In this document: positions 53,626 to 63,108 of the stretch, in pieces | Position numbering within the stretch: the first letter of the stretch is position 1 | Layout: every line of letters begins with the position of its first letter | Assembly: GCF_030866765.1 (NCBI RefSeq) | Contig: NZ_CP133017.1 | Span: forward strand, 2,648,001 to 2,712,000 | Source of the DNA: Paenibacillus silvisoli | GTDB taxonomy: Bacteria > Bacillota > Bacilli > Paenibacillales > Paenibacillaceae | Reading direction: 5' to 3' | DNA: 64,000 nt | Made by a program: the position numbers and the translations under genes | The notes under the pieces: model-generated | The model's input: only the letters and a program-made list of their open reading frames with translations | Database searches by the model: none | What the model was told of the DNA's origin: nothing

Positions 53626-54687
53626 TTGGCAGATCGTAAAGCCGCACTTGAAATGGCATTGCGTCAAATAGAGAAGCAATTCGGTAAGGGCTCCGTTATG
53701 AAGCTCGGAGAATCAACTCATATGCAAGTAGAAACGGTATCCAGCGGTTCGCTTGCGTTAGATATCGCACTCGGAATCGGCGGTTTCCCGCGCGGCCGAA
53801 TCATTGAAGTATACGGACCGGAATCTTCCGGTAAAACAACGGTAGCGCTGCACGCGATCGCTGAGGTGCAGCGTGCGGGCGGACAAGCTGCTTTCATCGA
53901 TGCCGAGCATGCGCTCGACCCGAGTTATGCAGCGAAGCTGGGCGTCAATATCGACGAGCTCTTGCTTTCCCAGCCGGATACCGGCGAGCAAGGCTTGGAG
54001 ATCGCCGAAGCGCTCGTGCGCAGCGGCGCTGTCGACATCGTAGTCGTTGACTCCGTTGCCGCACTCGTGCCGAAGGCGGAAATTGAAGGCGACATGGGTG
54101 ATTCCCACGTAGGTCTGCAAGCCCGTCTCATGTCGCAAGCGCTGCGTAAGCTTTCCGGCGCGATCAGCAAATCGAAAACGATCACGATTTTCATTAACCA
54201 GCTTCGCGAGAAGGTCGGCGTTATGTTCGGTAACCCGGAAACGACTCCAGGCGGCCGCGCTTTGAAATTCTACTCGACCGTCCGTCTGGATGTTCGTCGT
54301 ATCGAATCGATTAAACAAGGAAATGACGTTGTCGGTAACCGGACACGGATTAAAGTCGTGAAGAACAAAGTTGCGCCTCCGTTCAAGCAAGCCGAAATCG
54401 ACATTATGTACGGCGAAGGCATTTCCAAGGAAGGCAGCATCGTGGATATGGGCGTCGATATGGACATCGTTCAGAAGAGCGGCGCATGGTTCTCCTACAA
54501 TGGCGAGCGCCTCGGTCAAGGCCGTGAGAACGCGAAGCAATTCCTGAAGGATCATAAGGACATTTCCGCTACAATCGAGAAGCAAATTCGCGAAGCGAGC
54601 AATATTGCCGCCGCAGCCGCGGGCGGAGCCGCTTTCAGCGAGGATGACGACGAGGACGAGCTGGAACTCGATCTTGAGCTGGAATAG
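53626..54687 (+). CDS. recA: Recombinase RecA
   Basis: 353 residues from TTG 53626 ([20 protein letters not shown]); a GTG at 53617 lies directly against the AAGGA site and is less likely. Walker A GPESSGKT at 64-71, [16 protein letters not shown] near 140, L2 loop [20 protein letters not shown] near 190, and an acidic C-terminal tail ([15 protein letters not shown]). RecA drives homologous recombination and LexA self-cleavage. Controlled by the LexA box just upstream; followed by its own terminator. Confidence 0.99.
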   Translation: MADRKAALEMALRQIEKQFGKGSVMKLGESTHMQVETVSSGSLALDIALGIGGFPRGRIIEVYGPESSGKTTVALHAIAEVQRAGGQAAFIDAEHALDPSYAAKLGVNIDELLLSQPDTGEQGLEIAEALVRSGAVDIVVVDSVAALVPKAEIEGDMGDSHVGLQARLMSQALRKLSGAISKSKTITIFINQLREKVGVMFGNPETTPGGRALKFYSTVRLDVRRIESIKQGNDVVGNRTRIKVVKNKVAPPFKQAEIDIMYGEGISKEGSIVDMGVDMDIVQKSGAWFSYNGERLGQGRENAKQFLKDHKDISATIEKQIREASNIAAAAAGGAAFSEDDDEDELELDLELE

Positions 54688-54710
54688 ACGTAATTGAATC
54701 GGTTCAATGA

Positions 54711-54737
54711 GAGAAGCACCTGAAGGGTGCTTCTCTA
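54711..54737 (+). terminator. Terminator after recA
   Basis: AGAGAAGCACC at 54711-54721 pairs perfectly with GGTGCTTCTCT at 54727-54737; ATTTATT follows. It rules out an upstream start for recX at 54707. Confidence 0.75.
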
Positions 54738-54775
54738 TTTATTACGAAGCTTGCACGGTGGGGGAGGGATCAAGC

Positions 54776-55441
54776 GTGCTCGTGATCACCGGCGTAGAGC
54801 AGGATCGGAAAGCGAAACAACGCTATCATCTATTTGTCAATGATTCACAGGAACCATATACCAATGTCCATGAAGACTTGTTGATCAAGTTCAGGCTGCT
54901 GAAGGGAAGAGAGATTCACGCCGACGAGCTGAAGCAAATCGTGGAAGAGGATACCCGTCACCGCGCCTACATTCTCGGCTTGACTTACTTGGGAGCAAGG
55001 CAGCGGACGGAGAAAGAGATTTTGCGCTACTTGGCGAGGAAAGAAATCGATGCCGAATCCGCCGCGAAAGCAATCGAGCGGCTTACCCGAGAGGGACTCG
55101 TGAACGATAACGTTTATGCAACGATGTATGCGGCAGAGCGGATGCGGACGCAGCTGAAGGGCCGCAGGCTGCTCCAGCAGGAACTGCTGCAGCGGGGCAT
55201 TGCGAAGGATACGGCGAAGCAGGCGTCCCAGGAGCTGAATGAACAGTCGGAAACCGAAATCGCAATTCGGGCCGCCGGGAAGAAATGGCCCTACATCAAA
55301 GGCGAGCCGCGGGAAAGAAAACAAAAACTGGCAGTCTTTCTATTGCGCCGGGGCTTCCCGATGAATACCGTTAAGGCGGCCGTGAAAGCGGTTCTTGAAT
55401 CTGCCGCTGACGAAGACGATGGGCATATGCTTGACAATTGA
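54776..55441 (+). CDS. recX: Regulatory protein RecX
   Basis: 221 residues from GTG 54776, selected by GGGGGAGGG 8-14 bases upstream; the longer frame from 54707 would read through the recA terminator hairpin. RecX three-helix repeats: LTYLGARQRTEKEILRYLAR, then AAKAIERLTREGLVNDNVYA and LQQELLQRGIAKDTAKQASQ. It inhibits or modulates RecA filaments. In B. subtilis recX is elsewhere, so recA-recX adjacency is a lineage feature seen in many other bacteria. Confidence 0.93.
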   Translation: MLVITGVEQDRKAKQRYHLFVNDSQEPYTNVHEDLLIKFRLLKGREIHADELKQIVEEDTRHRAYILGLTYLGARQRTEKEILRYLARKEIDAESAAKAIERLTREGLVNDNVYATMYAAERMRTQLKGRRLLQQELLQRGIAKDTAKQASQELNEQSETEIAIRAAGKKWPYIKGEPRERKQKLAVFLLRRGFPMNTVKAAVKAVLESAADEDDGHMLDN

Positions 55442-55460
55442 TTTTCACAAAAGATAAAAT
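55431..55460 (+). promoter_or_regulatory. Promoter of rny, overlapping the recX stop
   Basis: Perfect TTGACA at 55431-55436 inside the last codons of recX, 18-base spacer, TAAAAT at 55455-55460. It would give a leader of about 155 bases; that leader has a TCAATTTT/AAAATTGA hairpin (about 55486-55510) without a T-tract. Confidence 0.6.
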
Positions 55461-55624
55461 GAGTTTGTATTACTTTATCCTAGAGTCAATTTTCCTTCCA
55501 AAAATTGATTCGAAACGATTATTTTCGTCAAATTAAGTTTACGTATGATCGGGTTAACAACCGGCTAGAAAACCAAATAAGGTCCCAAGCGTTTGCTTAG
55601 GTGAGCAACGAGGAGGTGAGAAAG

Positions 55625-57166
55625 ATGCCATTATGGTTAGGTATCCTGATCGCTCTCGTTGTTGGTGCAATTTTCTTTGGTGTCGGTTATTTTATTCGCA
55701 AATCGATCGCCGAGGCCAAAATTTCAAGCGCCGAGCAGGCCGCTAGTCAGATCGTTGACAATGCGAGGAAAGAAGCAGAAGCGCTTAAGAAAGAAACGGT
55801 TCTCGAGGCGAAAGATGAAGTCCACAAGCTCCGTACCGAGGCTGAGAGAGATATTCGCGAACGTCGCAATGAGGTACAGCGTCTTGAAAGACGACTTATT
55901 CAGAAAGAAGAGTCGTTGGATAAAAAAATAGAAGCGCTGGAACGCAAAGAAGAACAAGTAGCCAACAAGGAGAAGCGGATCGAGGAAACGCAAGAGCAGA
56001 TCGATTCCCTTTACAAACAGCAGCTTCAAGAGTTGGAGCGCATCTCGAACTTGACGATGGAGGATGCGAAGCAAATCATCCTGACGAACGTCGAGCAAGA
56101 AGTGCGTCATGAAACTGCGCAAATGATTAAAGAGATCGAGCAGCAGGCGAAGGAAGAAGCGGATAAGAAAGCACGTGACATTATCTCGCTCGCGATCCAA
56201 CGCTGCGCAGCCGATCACGTAGCGGAAACTACGGTATCCGTAGTAGCCCTGCCGAACGAAGAAATGAAAGGCCGCATTATCGGACGTGAAGGCCGCAACA
56301 TTCGCGCACTGGAAACGTTGACCGGTATCGATCTCATAATCGACGATACACCGGAAGCGGTCATCTTGTCTGGTTTCGATCCAATCCGCCGTGAAATCGC
56401 TCGTACCTCGCTTGAGAAGCTCGTTGCGGATGGTCGTATCCATCCTGCACGAATCGAAGAGATGGTTGAGAAATCACGCAAGGAAGTGGACGAACGTATC
56501 CGTGAATACGGAGAGCAGGCGACGTATGAAGTTGGCGTACACGGTTTGCATCCGGATTTGATCAAGATTTTGGGTCGACTCAAATATCGTACAAGCTATG
56601 GACAGAATGTGTTGAAGCATTCCATGGAAGTTGCTTATTTGACCGGCTTAATGGCTGCAGAGCTGGGTGAAGACGTTACGCTCGCAAGACGTTCAGGTTT
56701 GCTGCATGACATCGGCAAAGCGCTCGATCATGAAGTGGAAGGCTCACATGTCGAGATCGGCGTAGAGCTGGCAAAGAAATACAAGGAGCATCCTGTTGTC
56801 ATCAACAGTATCGCTTCCCATCACGGCGATTGCGAAGCGACTTCCGTTATCGCAATGCTCGTCGGCGCGGCGGACGCCTTGTCGGCTGCAAGACCTGGTG
56901 CGAGAAGAGAGACGCTCGAAACGTACATCAAACGGCTGGAGAAGCTGGAAGGCATTTCGGAATCGTTCGACGGCGTCGAGAAATCGTACGCAATTCAGGC
57001 AGGCCGCGAAGTTCGCGTCATGGTTCAACCTGACAAAATCGACGATACGGAAGCGTTCCGCTTAGCCCGCGATATTACGAAGAAGATCGAGAGTGAACTC
57101 GATTATCCGGGACATATTAAAGTAACCGTCATTCGTGAGACGCGCGCCGTCGAATACGCGAAATAA
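55625..57166 (+). CDS. rny: Ribonuclease Y
   Basis: 513 residues from ATG 55625 behind GAGGAGGTGAG; a GTG at 55601 precedes that site. N-terminal membrane helix ([20 protein letters not shown]), long coiled coil (about 28-195), KH domain near 205-270 ([19 protein letters not shown]), HD domain near 330-430 ([19 protein letters not shown]) with the metal His-Asp pair, and a C-terminal domain. RNase Y is the membrane-tethered endonuclease starting mRNA decay. rny-ymdB follow recA in B. subtilis (with pbpX between, absent here). Confidence 0.98.
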   Translation: MPLWLGILIALVVGAIFFGVGYFIRKSIAEAKISSAEQAASQIVDNARKEAEALKKETVLEAKDEVHKLRTEAERDIRERRNEVQRLERRLIQKEESLDKKIEALERKEEQVANKEKRIEETQEQIDSLYKQQLQELERISNLTMEDAKQIILTNVEQEVRHETAQMIKEIEQQAKEEADKKARDIISLAIQRCAADHVAETTVSVVALPNEEMKGRIIGREGRNIRALETLTGIDLIIDDTPEAVILSGFDPIRREIARTSLEKLVADGRIHPARIEEMVEKSRKEVDERIREYGEQATYEVGVHGLHPDLIKILGRLKYRTSYGQNVLKHSMEVAYLTGLMAAELGEDVTLARRSGLLHDIGKALDHEVEGSHVEIGVELAKKYKEHPVVINSIASHHGDCEATSVIAMLVGAADALSAARPGARRETLETYIKRLEKLEGISESFDGVEKSYAIQAGREVRVMVQPDKIDDTEAFRLARDITKKIESELDYPGHIKVTVIRETRAVEYAK

Positions 57167-57182
57167 GTAAATAGCAAGTAAA

Positions 57183-57216
57183 CTAGAAAAGTGGCTGCTT
57201 GCGGCCACTTTTCTAG
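57183..57216 (+). terminator. Hairpin after rny
   Basis: CTAGAAAAGTGGC at 57183-57195 pairs perfectly over 13 bp with GCCACTTTTCTAG at 57204-57216. The A and T tracts lie inside the arms, so it could terminate in both directions; ymdB starts 24 bases later. Confidence 0.65.
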
Positions 57217-57240
57217 TCTATTTAGAGAGGCTATGGTGTC

Positions 57241-58035
57241 ATGAACGTATTATTTATAGGGGATATCGTCGGCAATGTCGGAAGAAACGCGCTAAAGAAG
57301 GTGCTGCCGGCACTGAAAACCAAGTACAACCCGCACATTATCATTGCTAACGGCGAGAACGCGGCAGCAGGCAGAGGCATTACGGCTGCGATCGTGAAGG
57401 AGCTGTTCGATGCAGGCGTGCACGGCATAACGATGGGCAATCACACCTGGGACAACAAAGATATTTTCGAGTGGATCGATGATCAGCCAAGGCTTGTCCG
57501 GCCCGCCAACTACGCGGCTGAGGCGCCAGGCCAAGGCGCTGCACTCATTAAAGCAAACGGCAAAGAGCTGGCTATAATAAATTTGCAAGGACGGACGTTT
57601 CTGCCTCCGATCGATTGCCCGTTCCGCAAGGCGGATGAGCTGATCGAGGAGATGCAGCAGAAGACCAAAAACATTTTGGTCGATTTTCATGCCGAGGCAA
57701 CCTCGGAGAAAATCGCAATGGGCTGGTATTTGGACGGCCGCGCGTCGATCGTCGTCGGCACGCACACGCATGTACAGACGAATGACGACCGCATTTTGCC
57801 GGACGGAACGGCTTTCTTGACGGATGTAGGCATGACCGGTCCGATGAACGGCGTGCTCGGCATGGAGCGGAATGCCGTCATGCATAAGTTTCTGACGCAG
57901 CTTCCGGTTCGCTTCGTTGTCGATGAAGGCGACTGGCATTTGCACGGAATCGCGGTAGAGATTGACGAATCTACGGGGATGGCGAAAAAAATCCAGAAAA
58001 TTCGACTGACGGAGACCGATTGGCTGCTCATGTAG
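57241..58035 (+). CDS. ymdB: YmdB family metallophosphoesterase
   Basis: 264 residues from ATG 57241. Metal ligands of the family are visible: LFIGDIVGNVGRNAL (Asp8 region), IANGENAAAGRG (Glu39), GNHTWDNKD (Asn68/His69), DFHAEATSEKIAMG and GTHTHVQTND (His residues near 150-180). B. subtilis YmdB hydrolyses 2',3'-cyclic nucleotides and affects biofilm and motility bistability. Same position downstream of rny. Normal length. Confidence 0.96.
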   Translation: MNVLFIGDIVGNVGRNALKKVLPALKTKYNPHIIIANGENAAAGRGITAAIVKELFDAGVHGITMGNHTWDNKDIFEWIDDQPRLVRPANYAAEAPGQGAALIKANGKELAIINLQGRTFLPPIDCPFRKADELIEEMQQKTKNILVDFHAEATSEKIAMGWYLDGRASIVVGTHTHVQTNDDRILPDGTAFLTDVGMTGPMNGVLGMERNAVMHKFLTQLPVRFVVDEGDWHLHGIAVEIDESTGMAKKIQKIRLTETDWLLM

Positions 58036-58105
58036 CGGCCAATCTTTTTTATTCTATGAAAAATCTCGCAATTCAGAAGATTTTGCTAAAATAGCGAAGG
58101 TTAAA

Positions 58106-58132
58106 GAAGGAATTATTTCTCCTCTCTCGAAT
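58106..58132 (+). promoter_or_regulatory. Sigma-H promoter of spoVS
   Basis: GAAGGAATT at 58106-58114 is an exact RNAGGAWWW -35, followed after 11 bases by CTCGAAT at 58126-58132 (RNNGAAT except the first base). spoVS of B. subtilis is known to be transcribed by sigma-H. Confidence 0.65.
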
Positions 58133-58182
58133 ATCTATCTAAATAGTGGTATTCATCCATCATTCCCGAGGAGGTTCTTTCC

Positions 58183-58443
58183 ATGGATGTCTTAAAAGTT
58201 TCAGCAAAGTCCAATCCAAATTCTGTTGCAGGGGCGCTGGCCGGCGTACTACGCGAACGCGGGGCAGCTGAATTGCAAGCAATCGGGGCTGGTGCGTTGA
58301 ATCAAGCGGTAAAGGCGGTTGCAATCGCGAGAGGGTTTGTCGCGCCGAGCGGAGTGGACCTGATTTGCATCCCGGCGTTTACAGACATCATCATCGACGG
58401 CGAGGACCGTACAGCCATCAAGCTGATCGTCGAGCCAAGATAA
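58183..58443 (+). CDS. spoVS: Stage V sporulation protein S
   Basis: 86 residues from ATG 58183 behind GAGGAGG. The sequence (MDVLKVSAKSNPNSVAGALA, then VKAVAIARGFVAPSGVDLIC and TAIKLIVEPR) is the extremely conserved Alba-like SpoVS, same length as in B. subtilis. It is needed for progress past stage V and influences coat assembly and septation; the biochemical role is unclear. Own sigma-H-type promoter and terminator. Confidence 0.99.
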   Translation: MDVLKVSAKSNPNSVAGALAGVLRERGAAELQAIGAGALNQAVKAVAIARGFVAPSGVDLICIPAFTDIIIDGEDRTAIKLIVEPR

Positions 58444-58475
58444 AGATGCCTAAATAATTCAATTTGAACTCCTCG

Positions 58476-58504
58476 ACCTGTTTACGACGTAGGCAGGTTT
58501 TTTT
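58476..58504 (+). terminator. Terminator after spoVS
   Basis: ACCTGTTTA at 58476-58484 pairs with TAGGCAGGT at 58490-58498 (two G-U) around CGACG, followed by T residues. Confidence 0.75.
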
Positions 58505-58537
58505 GCGTGAACTTTAGAAGAGCGGGAGGCTGAACGA

Positions 58538-59488
58538 ATGGCAAACCTAAGAAGCGTGGATTTTCATTGCGATGTGCTTTGGAAGCTGCTGGAGGATCCT
58601 TCGCTGTCCTTCGAGCAGGATCATCGGGGCAAGCTGGACGTGACGCTGCCTCGGCTGCAGCAGGCAGGCGCCGTTCTGCAAACGTTCGCCATCTACGTGC
58701 CTGAACGAATGGAGAAGTCGATGCTGCCGATTCTTCGCAGCATCGATCTGTTTCATCGAAAGGTGCTGTCAGCGCCGCAGATGACGTTTGTACGAACCTC
58801 GGCGGATGCTGCGGTCCTTATGAACGACGGAAGCAGGATCGGAGCGATGCTGTCGCTGGAAGGCGCTGACGGTCTTCATGGCGATTTGGCGATGCTGCGC
58901 GTTTTATTTTTGCTAGGCGTGAGGGCTGCCGGCTTAACGTGGAACCATGCGAACTGGGGCGCGGACGGGGTGATGGAGCTGCGCGGCGGCGGACTTACAA
59001 AAAAAGGCCGAGCCTTCGTAGAAGAATGTGATAGATTGGGTATACTGTTAGATGTATCTCATTTATCCGACCGCGCTTTTTGGGACATGGTTCAGCTTGC
59101 GCCAAAGCCTCGCATCGCTTCGCACTCCAATGCTAGAAGCCTTTGCGCGCATCCGCGCAATCTTGCGGACGATCAAATTGCGGCGCTCATACAGCAAGGA
59201 GGTATGATTGGCGTTACGTTCGTGCCGCAATTCGTCAAGGCGATCGGCGAACCGGAAATAGATGACGTGCTGCGTCACATAGAGCGAATTTGCGAGCTTG
59301 GCGGAGAGAGGCAGCTGATGTTCGGTTCTGATTTTGACGGAATCGAATCCCATGTGCGCGACTTGAATCATCCCGGTGAGCTGCACAAGCTGCACAATGC
59401 GCTTTTGAAGCGCTACCCAGAGGAGAAGGTGGACCGGTTCTTGGCCGGGAATGCGCTGCAGTTTTTGGTAATGCATCTTCCTAGTTGA
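58538..59488 (+). CDS. Membrane dipeptidase-type (M19) dipeptidase
   Basis: 316 residues from ATG 58538 behind GGGAGG. Peptidase M19 (renal dipeptidase) metal sites: His/Asp in VDFHCDVLWKLL at 6-17, the bridging Glu in MLSLEGADGLHGD near 105, His in DVSHLSDRAFWDM near 172, IASHSNARSLCAHPRNLADD near 190, and Asp in MFGSDFDGIESH near 262. No signal peptide, so cytoplasmic. Substrate could be L-D or D-amino dipeptides, as in other bacterial M19 enzymes. Not part of the B. subtilis order here. Confidence 0.93.
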   Translation: MANLRSVDFHCDVLWKLLEDPSLSFEQDHRGKLDVTLPRLQQAGAVLQTFAIYVPERMEKSMLPILRSIDLFHRKVLSAPQMTFVRTSADAAVLMNDGSRIGAMLSLEGADGLHGDLAMLRVLFLLGVRAAGLTWNHANWGADGVMELRGGGLTKKGRAFVEECDRLGILLDVSHLSDRAFWDMVQLAPKPRIASHSNARSLCAHPRNLADDQIAALIQQGGMIGVTFVPQFVKAIGEPEIDDVLRHIERICELGGERQLMFGSDFDGIESHVRDLNHPGELHKLHNALLKRYPEEKVDRFLAGNALQFLVMHLPS

Positions 59489-59679
59489 ACAATCTCGTGT
59501 TTTCAATCTCTCTGCGGTATGGGTATAATCGAAAAGAACTATGTGATGAAAACGTAAGAACAGCTTGCATTTTACTACTTAGAGTCATAAAATTTATTTG
59601 ACTGTTGAAAGAAATTTAATATTTTTGTTAAAAAGATGTTGAAAATATTGCAGGTTCATCAAAAGAGGAGATGGGCGTT

Positions 59680-61413
59680 TTGATTAGTCAATTGTCTTGG
59701 AAAATCGGGGGACAGCAAGGGGAAGGCGTTGAAAGTACCGACCGTATTTTCTCGACAGCTCTTAACCGTCTTGGTTACTACCTATATGGATACCGTCACT
59801 TTTCTTCACGTATTAAAGGCGGCCATACGAACAATAAAATTCGAATCAGCACGAAGCCGATGCTGGCGATCTCGGACGATCTCGATATTCTGGTCGCGTT
59901 CGACCAAGAGAGCATCGATTTGAACGCGCATGAGCTGCGCGCGGGCGGCGTAGTCGTAGCCGATGCGAAATTCAATCCTGTCCTGCCAGAGGGCATTAAT
60001 GCACGTCTATTTGCGGTACCGATCACTTCGATTGCCGAGGATCTGGGCACATCGCTTATGAAAAACATGGTGGCGTCCGGCGCGTCTTGGGCGCTTCTTG
60101 GTCTGCCTATCGACGTATTTAACAAAGCGGTAGAAGAAGAGTTCGGCCGCAAAGGTCCAGCTATCGTAGAGAAAAATATCGAAGCGGTTAAACGCGGCTC
60201 CGATTATGTGCTAGAGCTTGCCGGCGGTCCATTGGAAGAGTTCCGTCTTGAGCCGGCTGACGGCAAACAAAAACTGTTCATGATCGGTAACGAGGCGATC
60301 GGCCTCGGCGCGGTTGCAGGCGGCTGCCGCTTGATGTCGGCTTATCCGATTACGCCGGCTTCCGAGATCATGGAGTACTTAATCAAGAAGCTTCCGAAGT
60401 TCGGCGGTACCGTCGTGCAAACGGAAGACGAAATCGCCGCGGTAACGATGGCGATCGGCGCTAACTATGCCGGCGTTCGTACGATGACGGCATCCGCAGG
60501 TCCTGGTCTATCGCTCATGATGGAAGCGATCGGTCTGGCAGGGATGACCGAAACGCCGCTTGTTATCGTGGATACGCAGCGCGGCGGTCCTTCCACGGGC
60601 TTGCCGACGAAGCAAGAGCAATCCGACTTGAACGCAATGGTATACGGCACGCACGGCGAGATTCCGAAGATCGTAATCGCGCCTGCATCGATCGAAGACT
60701 GCTTCTACGACACGATTGAATCGTTCAACCTGTCGGAGCAATACCAAGTGCCGGTTATTCTAATGACTGACCTTCAGCTCTCCCTCGGCAAGCAATCGTG
60801 CGATGAGCTGGATTTGAATAAAATGCCGATCAACCGCGGCAAGCTCGTTCGCGATCTGCCTGCGCTTGAGGCGAACGAACTGTTCAAGCGCTACGAGCTT
60901 ACGGAAGACGGCGTCTCGCCTCGCGTCATTCCTGGCGACAAGCACGGTCTGCACCACGTAACGGGCGTTGAGCATGATGAAACGGGACGTCCTTCGGAGA
61001 GCGCGATCAACCGGAAGAAAATGATGGATAAGCGTTTGACGAAGATGGATGGAATGTACATCCGCGATGCGGTACGCGCAGATGCGCCGTACGCGGAAGC
61101 TGACCTGCTGATTATCGGCATGGGCTCCACTGGCGGTACGATCGACGAAGCTCGCCTGCGTCTCGAGAAAGACGGCTTGAAGACGAATCACATTACGATT
61201 CGCCAAATTCATCCGTTTCCGTCGGAGCTCGTAAAGCCTTACCTGCAAAGCGCGGCGAAAGTCGTTGTGCTTGAAAACAATGCGACAGGCCAGCTGGCGG
61301 ATCAAGTGAAGCTCCACGCAGGTTATGCGGATAAGATCAGCAGCGTTCTCAAATACGACGGAAATCCGTTCCTGCCTTCCGAAGTGCACAAAGCATGCAA
61401 GGAGTTGGTCTAA
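59680..61413 (+). CDS. korA: 2-oxoacid:acceptor oxidoreductase, fused gamma-alpha subunit
   Basis: 577 residues from TTG 59680 (an ATG at 59671 is too close to the AGAGGAG site). The gamma domain is N-terminal (WKIGGQQGEGVESTDRIF, YRHFSSRIKGGHTNNKIRIS, about 1-190), followed by the pyrimidine-binding alpha domain (GNEAIGLGAVAGGCRLMSAY, ITPASEIMEYL, VQTEDEIAAVTMAIGA) and C-terminal domain II with IRQIHPFPSELVKPYL. With the beta subunit it oxidises a 2-oxoacid, usually 2-oxoglutarate, to acyl-CoA with ferredoxin. Substrate is not fixed by sequence. The 190-base AT-rich leader has a TTGACT (59598) with a weak TATTTT 16 bases on. Confidence 0.9.
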   Translation: MISQLSWKIGGQQGEGVESTDRIFSTALNRLGYYLYGYRHFSSRIKGGHTNNKIRISTKPMLAISDDLDILVAFDQESIDLNAHELRAGGVVVADAKFNPVLPEGINARLFAVPITSIAEDLGTSLMKNMVASGASWALLGLPIDVFNKAVEEEFGRKGPAIVEKNIEAVKRGSDYVLELAGGPLEEFRLEPADGKQKLFMIGNEAIGLGAVAGGCRLMSAYPITPASEIMEYLIKKLPKFGGTVVQTEDEIAAVTMAIGANYAGVRTMTASAGPGLSLMMEAIGLAGMTETPLVIVDTQRGGPSTGLPTKQEQSDLNAMVYGTHGEIPKIVIAPASIEDCFYDTIESFNLSEQYQVPVILMTDLQLSLGKQSCDELDLNKMPINRGKLVRDLPALEANELFKRYELTEDGVSPRVIPGDKHGLHHVTGVEHDETGRPSESAINRKKMMDKRLTKMDGMYIRDAVRADAPYAEADLLIIGMGSTGGTIDEARLRLEKDGLKTNHITIRQIHPFPSELVKPYLQSAAKVVVLENNATGQLADQVKLHAGYADKISSVLKYDGNPFLPSEVHKACKELV

Positions 61414-61414
61414 G

Positions 61415-62281
61415 ATGGCTACATTTAAAGAGTTTCGTAACAACGTAAAACCGAACTGGTGCCCGGGCTGCGGAGACTTCTCCGTGCAAGCCGCAATCCA
61501 GCGCGCAGCAGCAAACGTCGGCCTTGAGCCGGAAGGCTTGGCTGTCGTTTCCGGTATCGGCTGCTCCGGCCGTATTTCCGGCTACGTGAACGCGTATGGC
61601 CTTCACGGCATCCACGGCCGCGCGCTTCCGATCGCGCAAGGCGTTAAGCTCGCTAACCGCGAGCTGACGGTTATCGCATCCGGCGGCGACGGCGACGGCT
61701 TCGCAATCGGCATGGGCCACACGGTACATGCGATCCGCCGTAACATCGACCTGACTTACATCGTCATGGACAACCAAATTTACGGTCTGACGAAAGGTCA
61801 AACATCGCCGCGCAGCGCGGAAGGCTTCAAGACGAAATCGACGCCGGAAGGCTCGATCGAGTCGACGCTGTCCCCGCTTGAAATCGCGATGTCCGCAGGC
61901 GCAACGTTCATCGCGCAATCGTTCTCCAGCGACCTGAAGCAGCTGACCGCACTGATCGAAGCGGGCCTGAACCACAAAGGCTTCTCGCTTATCAACGTGT
62001 TCAGCCCTTGCGTAACGTTCAACAAAGTGAACACCTACGACTGGTTCAAAGAGAACATCGTAAACCTGGATCAATTCCCGGATTACGATCCGACGAACCG
62101 CATTGCGGCAATGAACAAGATCATGGAAACGAACGGCATGCTCACAGGCCTCATCTACCAAAACAAAGAACGCAAATCGTACGAAGATATGATCAGCGGC
62201 TTCGGGGCGGATGCCTTGGCGAACCAAGATCTGTCCTTGTCGGATGACCAGTTCAGCAAATTGGTAGCGGAATTCAAATAA
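61415..62281 (+). CDS. korB: 2-oxoacid:acceptor oxidoreductase, beta (TPP) subunit
   Basis: 288 residues from ATG 61415, one base after the korA stop. TPP-dependent beta subunit: PNWCPGCGDFSVQAAI, SGIGCSGRISGYVN, the TPP motif SGGDGDGFAIGMGH with VMDNQIYGLTKGQTSP, and NVFSPCVTFNKVNTYDW. The four cluster Cys (two in CPGC, one in GIGCSG, one in SPCVTF) are all present, so one 4Fe-4S cluster is expected. Forms a heterodimer of dimers with KorA. Terminator follows. Confidence 0.93.
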   Translation: MATFKEFRNNVKPNWCPGCGDFSVQAAIQRAAANVGLEPEGLAVVSGIGCSGRISGYVNAYGLHGIHGRALPIAQGVKLANRELTVIASGGDGDGFAIGMGHTVHAIRRNIDLTYIVMDNQIYGLTKGQTSPRSAEGFKTKSTPEGSIESTLSPLEIAMSAGATFIAQSFSSDLKQLTALIEAGLNHKGFSLINVFSPCVTFNKVNTYDWFKENIVNLDQFPDYDPTNRIAAMNKIMETNGMLTGLIYQNKERKSYEDMISGFGADALANQDLSLSDDQFSKLVAEFK

Positions 62282-62301
62282 GCTAGGCAGTATAGCAGAA
62301 C

Positions 62302-62338
62302 GGCATACAGTTCATCATAGAGCTGTGTGCCTTTTTTT
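62302..62338 (+). terminator. Terminator after korB
   Basis: GGCATACAGTTC at 62302-62313 pairs with GAGCTGTGTGCC at 62320-62331 (some G-U) around ATCATA, followed by seven T. Confidence 0.85.
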
Positions 62339-62371
62339 GAAGATACGGTACAGAAAGGTGTTATCAGATCT

Positions 62372-62941
62372 ATGAAAATGGTTCCGGTTGGCGTTTCCGC
62401 AAGGCACATTCATCTCTCTCAGGAACATGTAGAAGCGCTGTTCGGAGAAGGCGCGGAATTGACCGTCTTCAAGCCGCTTTCGCAGCCCGGCCAGTTTGCG
62501 GCGAACGAAACGGTCGAAGTTGTCGGTCCGAAAGGCAGCTTCGGCAAAGTGCGGATTTTGGGACCGGCACGCAAACGTACGCAGCTCGAAGTATCCCGTA
62601 CGGACGCATTCACGCTCGGCATTAATCCGCCTGTCCGCGAATCCGGAGACATCGCCGGGTCGGCCGGCATCCTGATTAAAGGGCCGAAAGGCGAGGTTCG
62701 AATCGAAGAAGGCGTCATCGTTGCTGCGCGCCATATCCACTTCCATACGAGCGATGCGGAACGTTGGGGCATTTCGGACAAGCAGCGGTTGACCGTAAGG
62801 CTTCAAGGGGAACGCGGCCTGATTCTGGAAAACGTCATTGCGCGCGTATCGCCGGAATTCGCCCTCGATATGCATATCGACACGGACGAAGCGAATGCCG
62901 CAGGAGCATCGAATGGCGATCAAGCCGAAATTATCGGCTAG
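62372..62941 (+). CDS. pduL: PduL-type phosphate propanoyltransferase
   Basis: 189 residues from ATG 62372 ([20 protein letters not shown]); an in-frame start at 62327 would begin inside the korB terminator. Two PTAC repeats, each with an ARHIH zinc motif (residues about 10-14 and 118-122), [20 protein letters not shown] and [14 protein letters not shown]. It exchanges CoA and phosphate on short acyl groups (propionyl- or acetyl-CoA). No N-terminal encapsulation peptide and no microcompartment genes nearby, so a cytosolic enzyme, possibly acting after the oxidoreductase encoded upstream. Confidence 0.94.
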   Translation: MKMVPVGVSARHIHLSQEHVEALFGEGAELTVFKPLSQPGQFAANETVEVVGPKGSFGKVRILGPARKRTQLEVSRTDAFTLGINPPVRESGDIAGSAGILIKGPKGEVRIEEGVIVAARHIHFHTSDAERWGISDKQRLTVRLQGERGLILENVIARVSPEFALDMHIDTDEANAAGASNGDQAEIIG

Positions 62942-62965
62942 CAGCTGAAACCGTATGTCAGGACG

Positions 62966-62998
62966 AAGAGACAATCGACGCGCGATTGTCTCTTTTTT
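62966..62998 (+). terminator. Terminator after pduL
   Basis: AAGAGACAATCG at 62966-62977 pairs perfectly with CGATTGTCTCTT at 62983-62994, with T residues to 62998. Confidence 0.92.
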
Positions 62999-63062
62999 GT
63001 TACATTTTACCCGATGCCGGCGGCGTAACGATGTCATTTTTCTTTCTAAACGTGTGCGGGTT

Positions 63063-63071
63063 TGCTATAAT
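63063..63071 (+). promoter_or_regulatory. Extended -10 promoter of miaB
   Basis: TGCTATAAT, a TGN motif before a perfect TATAAT at 63066-63071, with only a poor -35. Transcription would begin near 63078. Confidence 0.5.
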
Positions 63072-63108
63072 ATTGGAATGGACACGTATGAGGAAGGGCG
63101 TGAAAGGT

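Noticed and set aside
54707-54775. Upstream ATG start for recX
   Set aside because: The first codons would be the recA terminator hairpin; a GTG at 54776 has a strong ribosome binding site.
61325-61414. N-terminal extension of korB into korA
   Set aside because: The added residues are the out-of-frame reading of korA; the ATG at 61415 begins the conserved beta-subunit sequence.
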